5,369 bases of DNA, taken from Pseudomonadota bacterium (GTDB taxonomy: Bacteria > Desulfobacterota > Desulfobulbia > Desulfobulbales > Desulfobulbaceae). Under the pieces are notes generated by a model. It had not been told where the DNA came from. It worked only from the letters and a program-made list of their open reading frames with translations, and ran no database searches. Made by a program: the position numbers and the translations under genes. The stretch covers positions 1-5,369 of the forward strand of contig WQUH01000112.1 of the NCBI GenBank assembly GCA_009782165.1, given 5' to 3'. Positions 5,323-5,369 of the stretch are shown here, piece after piece. How positions within the stretch are numbered: position 1 is the first letter of the stretch; the number at the start of each line of letters is the position of its first letter.

Positions 5323-5369
5323 GCAGCCAAGGCGGCGGAACAGCGGCGCGTACTGTCCGAGTGCGCAGC

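Noticed and set aside
5230..5367. Minus-strand frame ending in VIARSEATKQSRQGWW as a protein gene
   Set aside because: Its visible C-terminal part is translated repeat sequence, a known annotation artefact, and the rest is cut by the window edge with no recognisable domain.

Overview
The window is GC-rich (roughly 60-65% by eye) bacterial chromosomal DNA with six protein genes and short intergenic gaps. The gene content suggests Desulfobacterota or another former deltaproteobacterial group: a DHH/DHHA1/two-CBS protein of the kind fused to tRNA nucleotidyltransferases there, a HinT ending in GGRHMTWPPG, and a dispersed palindromic repeat whose accidental translation reads VIARSEATKQSR. That assignment is inference; no rRNA or other firm taxonomic marker is present.

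Layout. (1) 2-634, plus: the C-terminal 210 residues of an FAD-dependent amine-oxidase/protoporphyrinogen-oxidase-type enzyme, cut by the left edge. (2) 635-842: a 208-bp gap with nested GC-rich inverted repeats directly after the stop codon, a small hairpin, a good sigma70-type promoter (735-763) and a leader hairpin followed by five T's. (3) 843-2141, plus: a DHH-family phosphoesterase with two C-terminal CBS domains and no nucleotidyltransferase domain. (4) 2173-2514 and 2557-3177, minus: a HinT-type HIT protein lying downstream of an unrecognised exported protein. The two are 42 bp apart, probably form one operon, and converge on the DHH-CBS gene. (5) 3178-3408: a divergent control region with a perfect TTGACA -35 box facing the exported gene and a terminator-like hairpin behind it. 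(6) 3409-4779, plus: a complete SF2 helicase of the XPB/ResIII (COG1061) type. (7) 4803-5177, minus: a single-domain cupin, convergent with the helicase. (8) 5178-5369: no supported gene, but an 83-bp repeat element with near-perfect 12-bp terminal inverted repeats just upstream of the cupin.

The genes do not form one obvious pathway. Themes are nucleotide and nucleic-acid housekeeping (DHH phosphodiesterase, HinT hydrolase, helicase) plus small accessory proteins. I see no CRISPR array, tRNA, integrase, transposase or recognisable defence cassette. The most unusual items are the stand-alone DHH-CBS protein with a possible attenuated leader, the heavily structured gap after the oxidoreductase, the orphan helicase, and the mobile-looking repeat at the right end.
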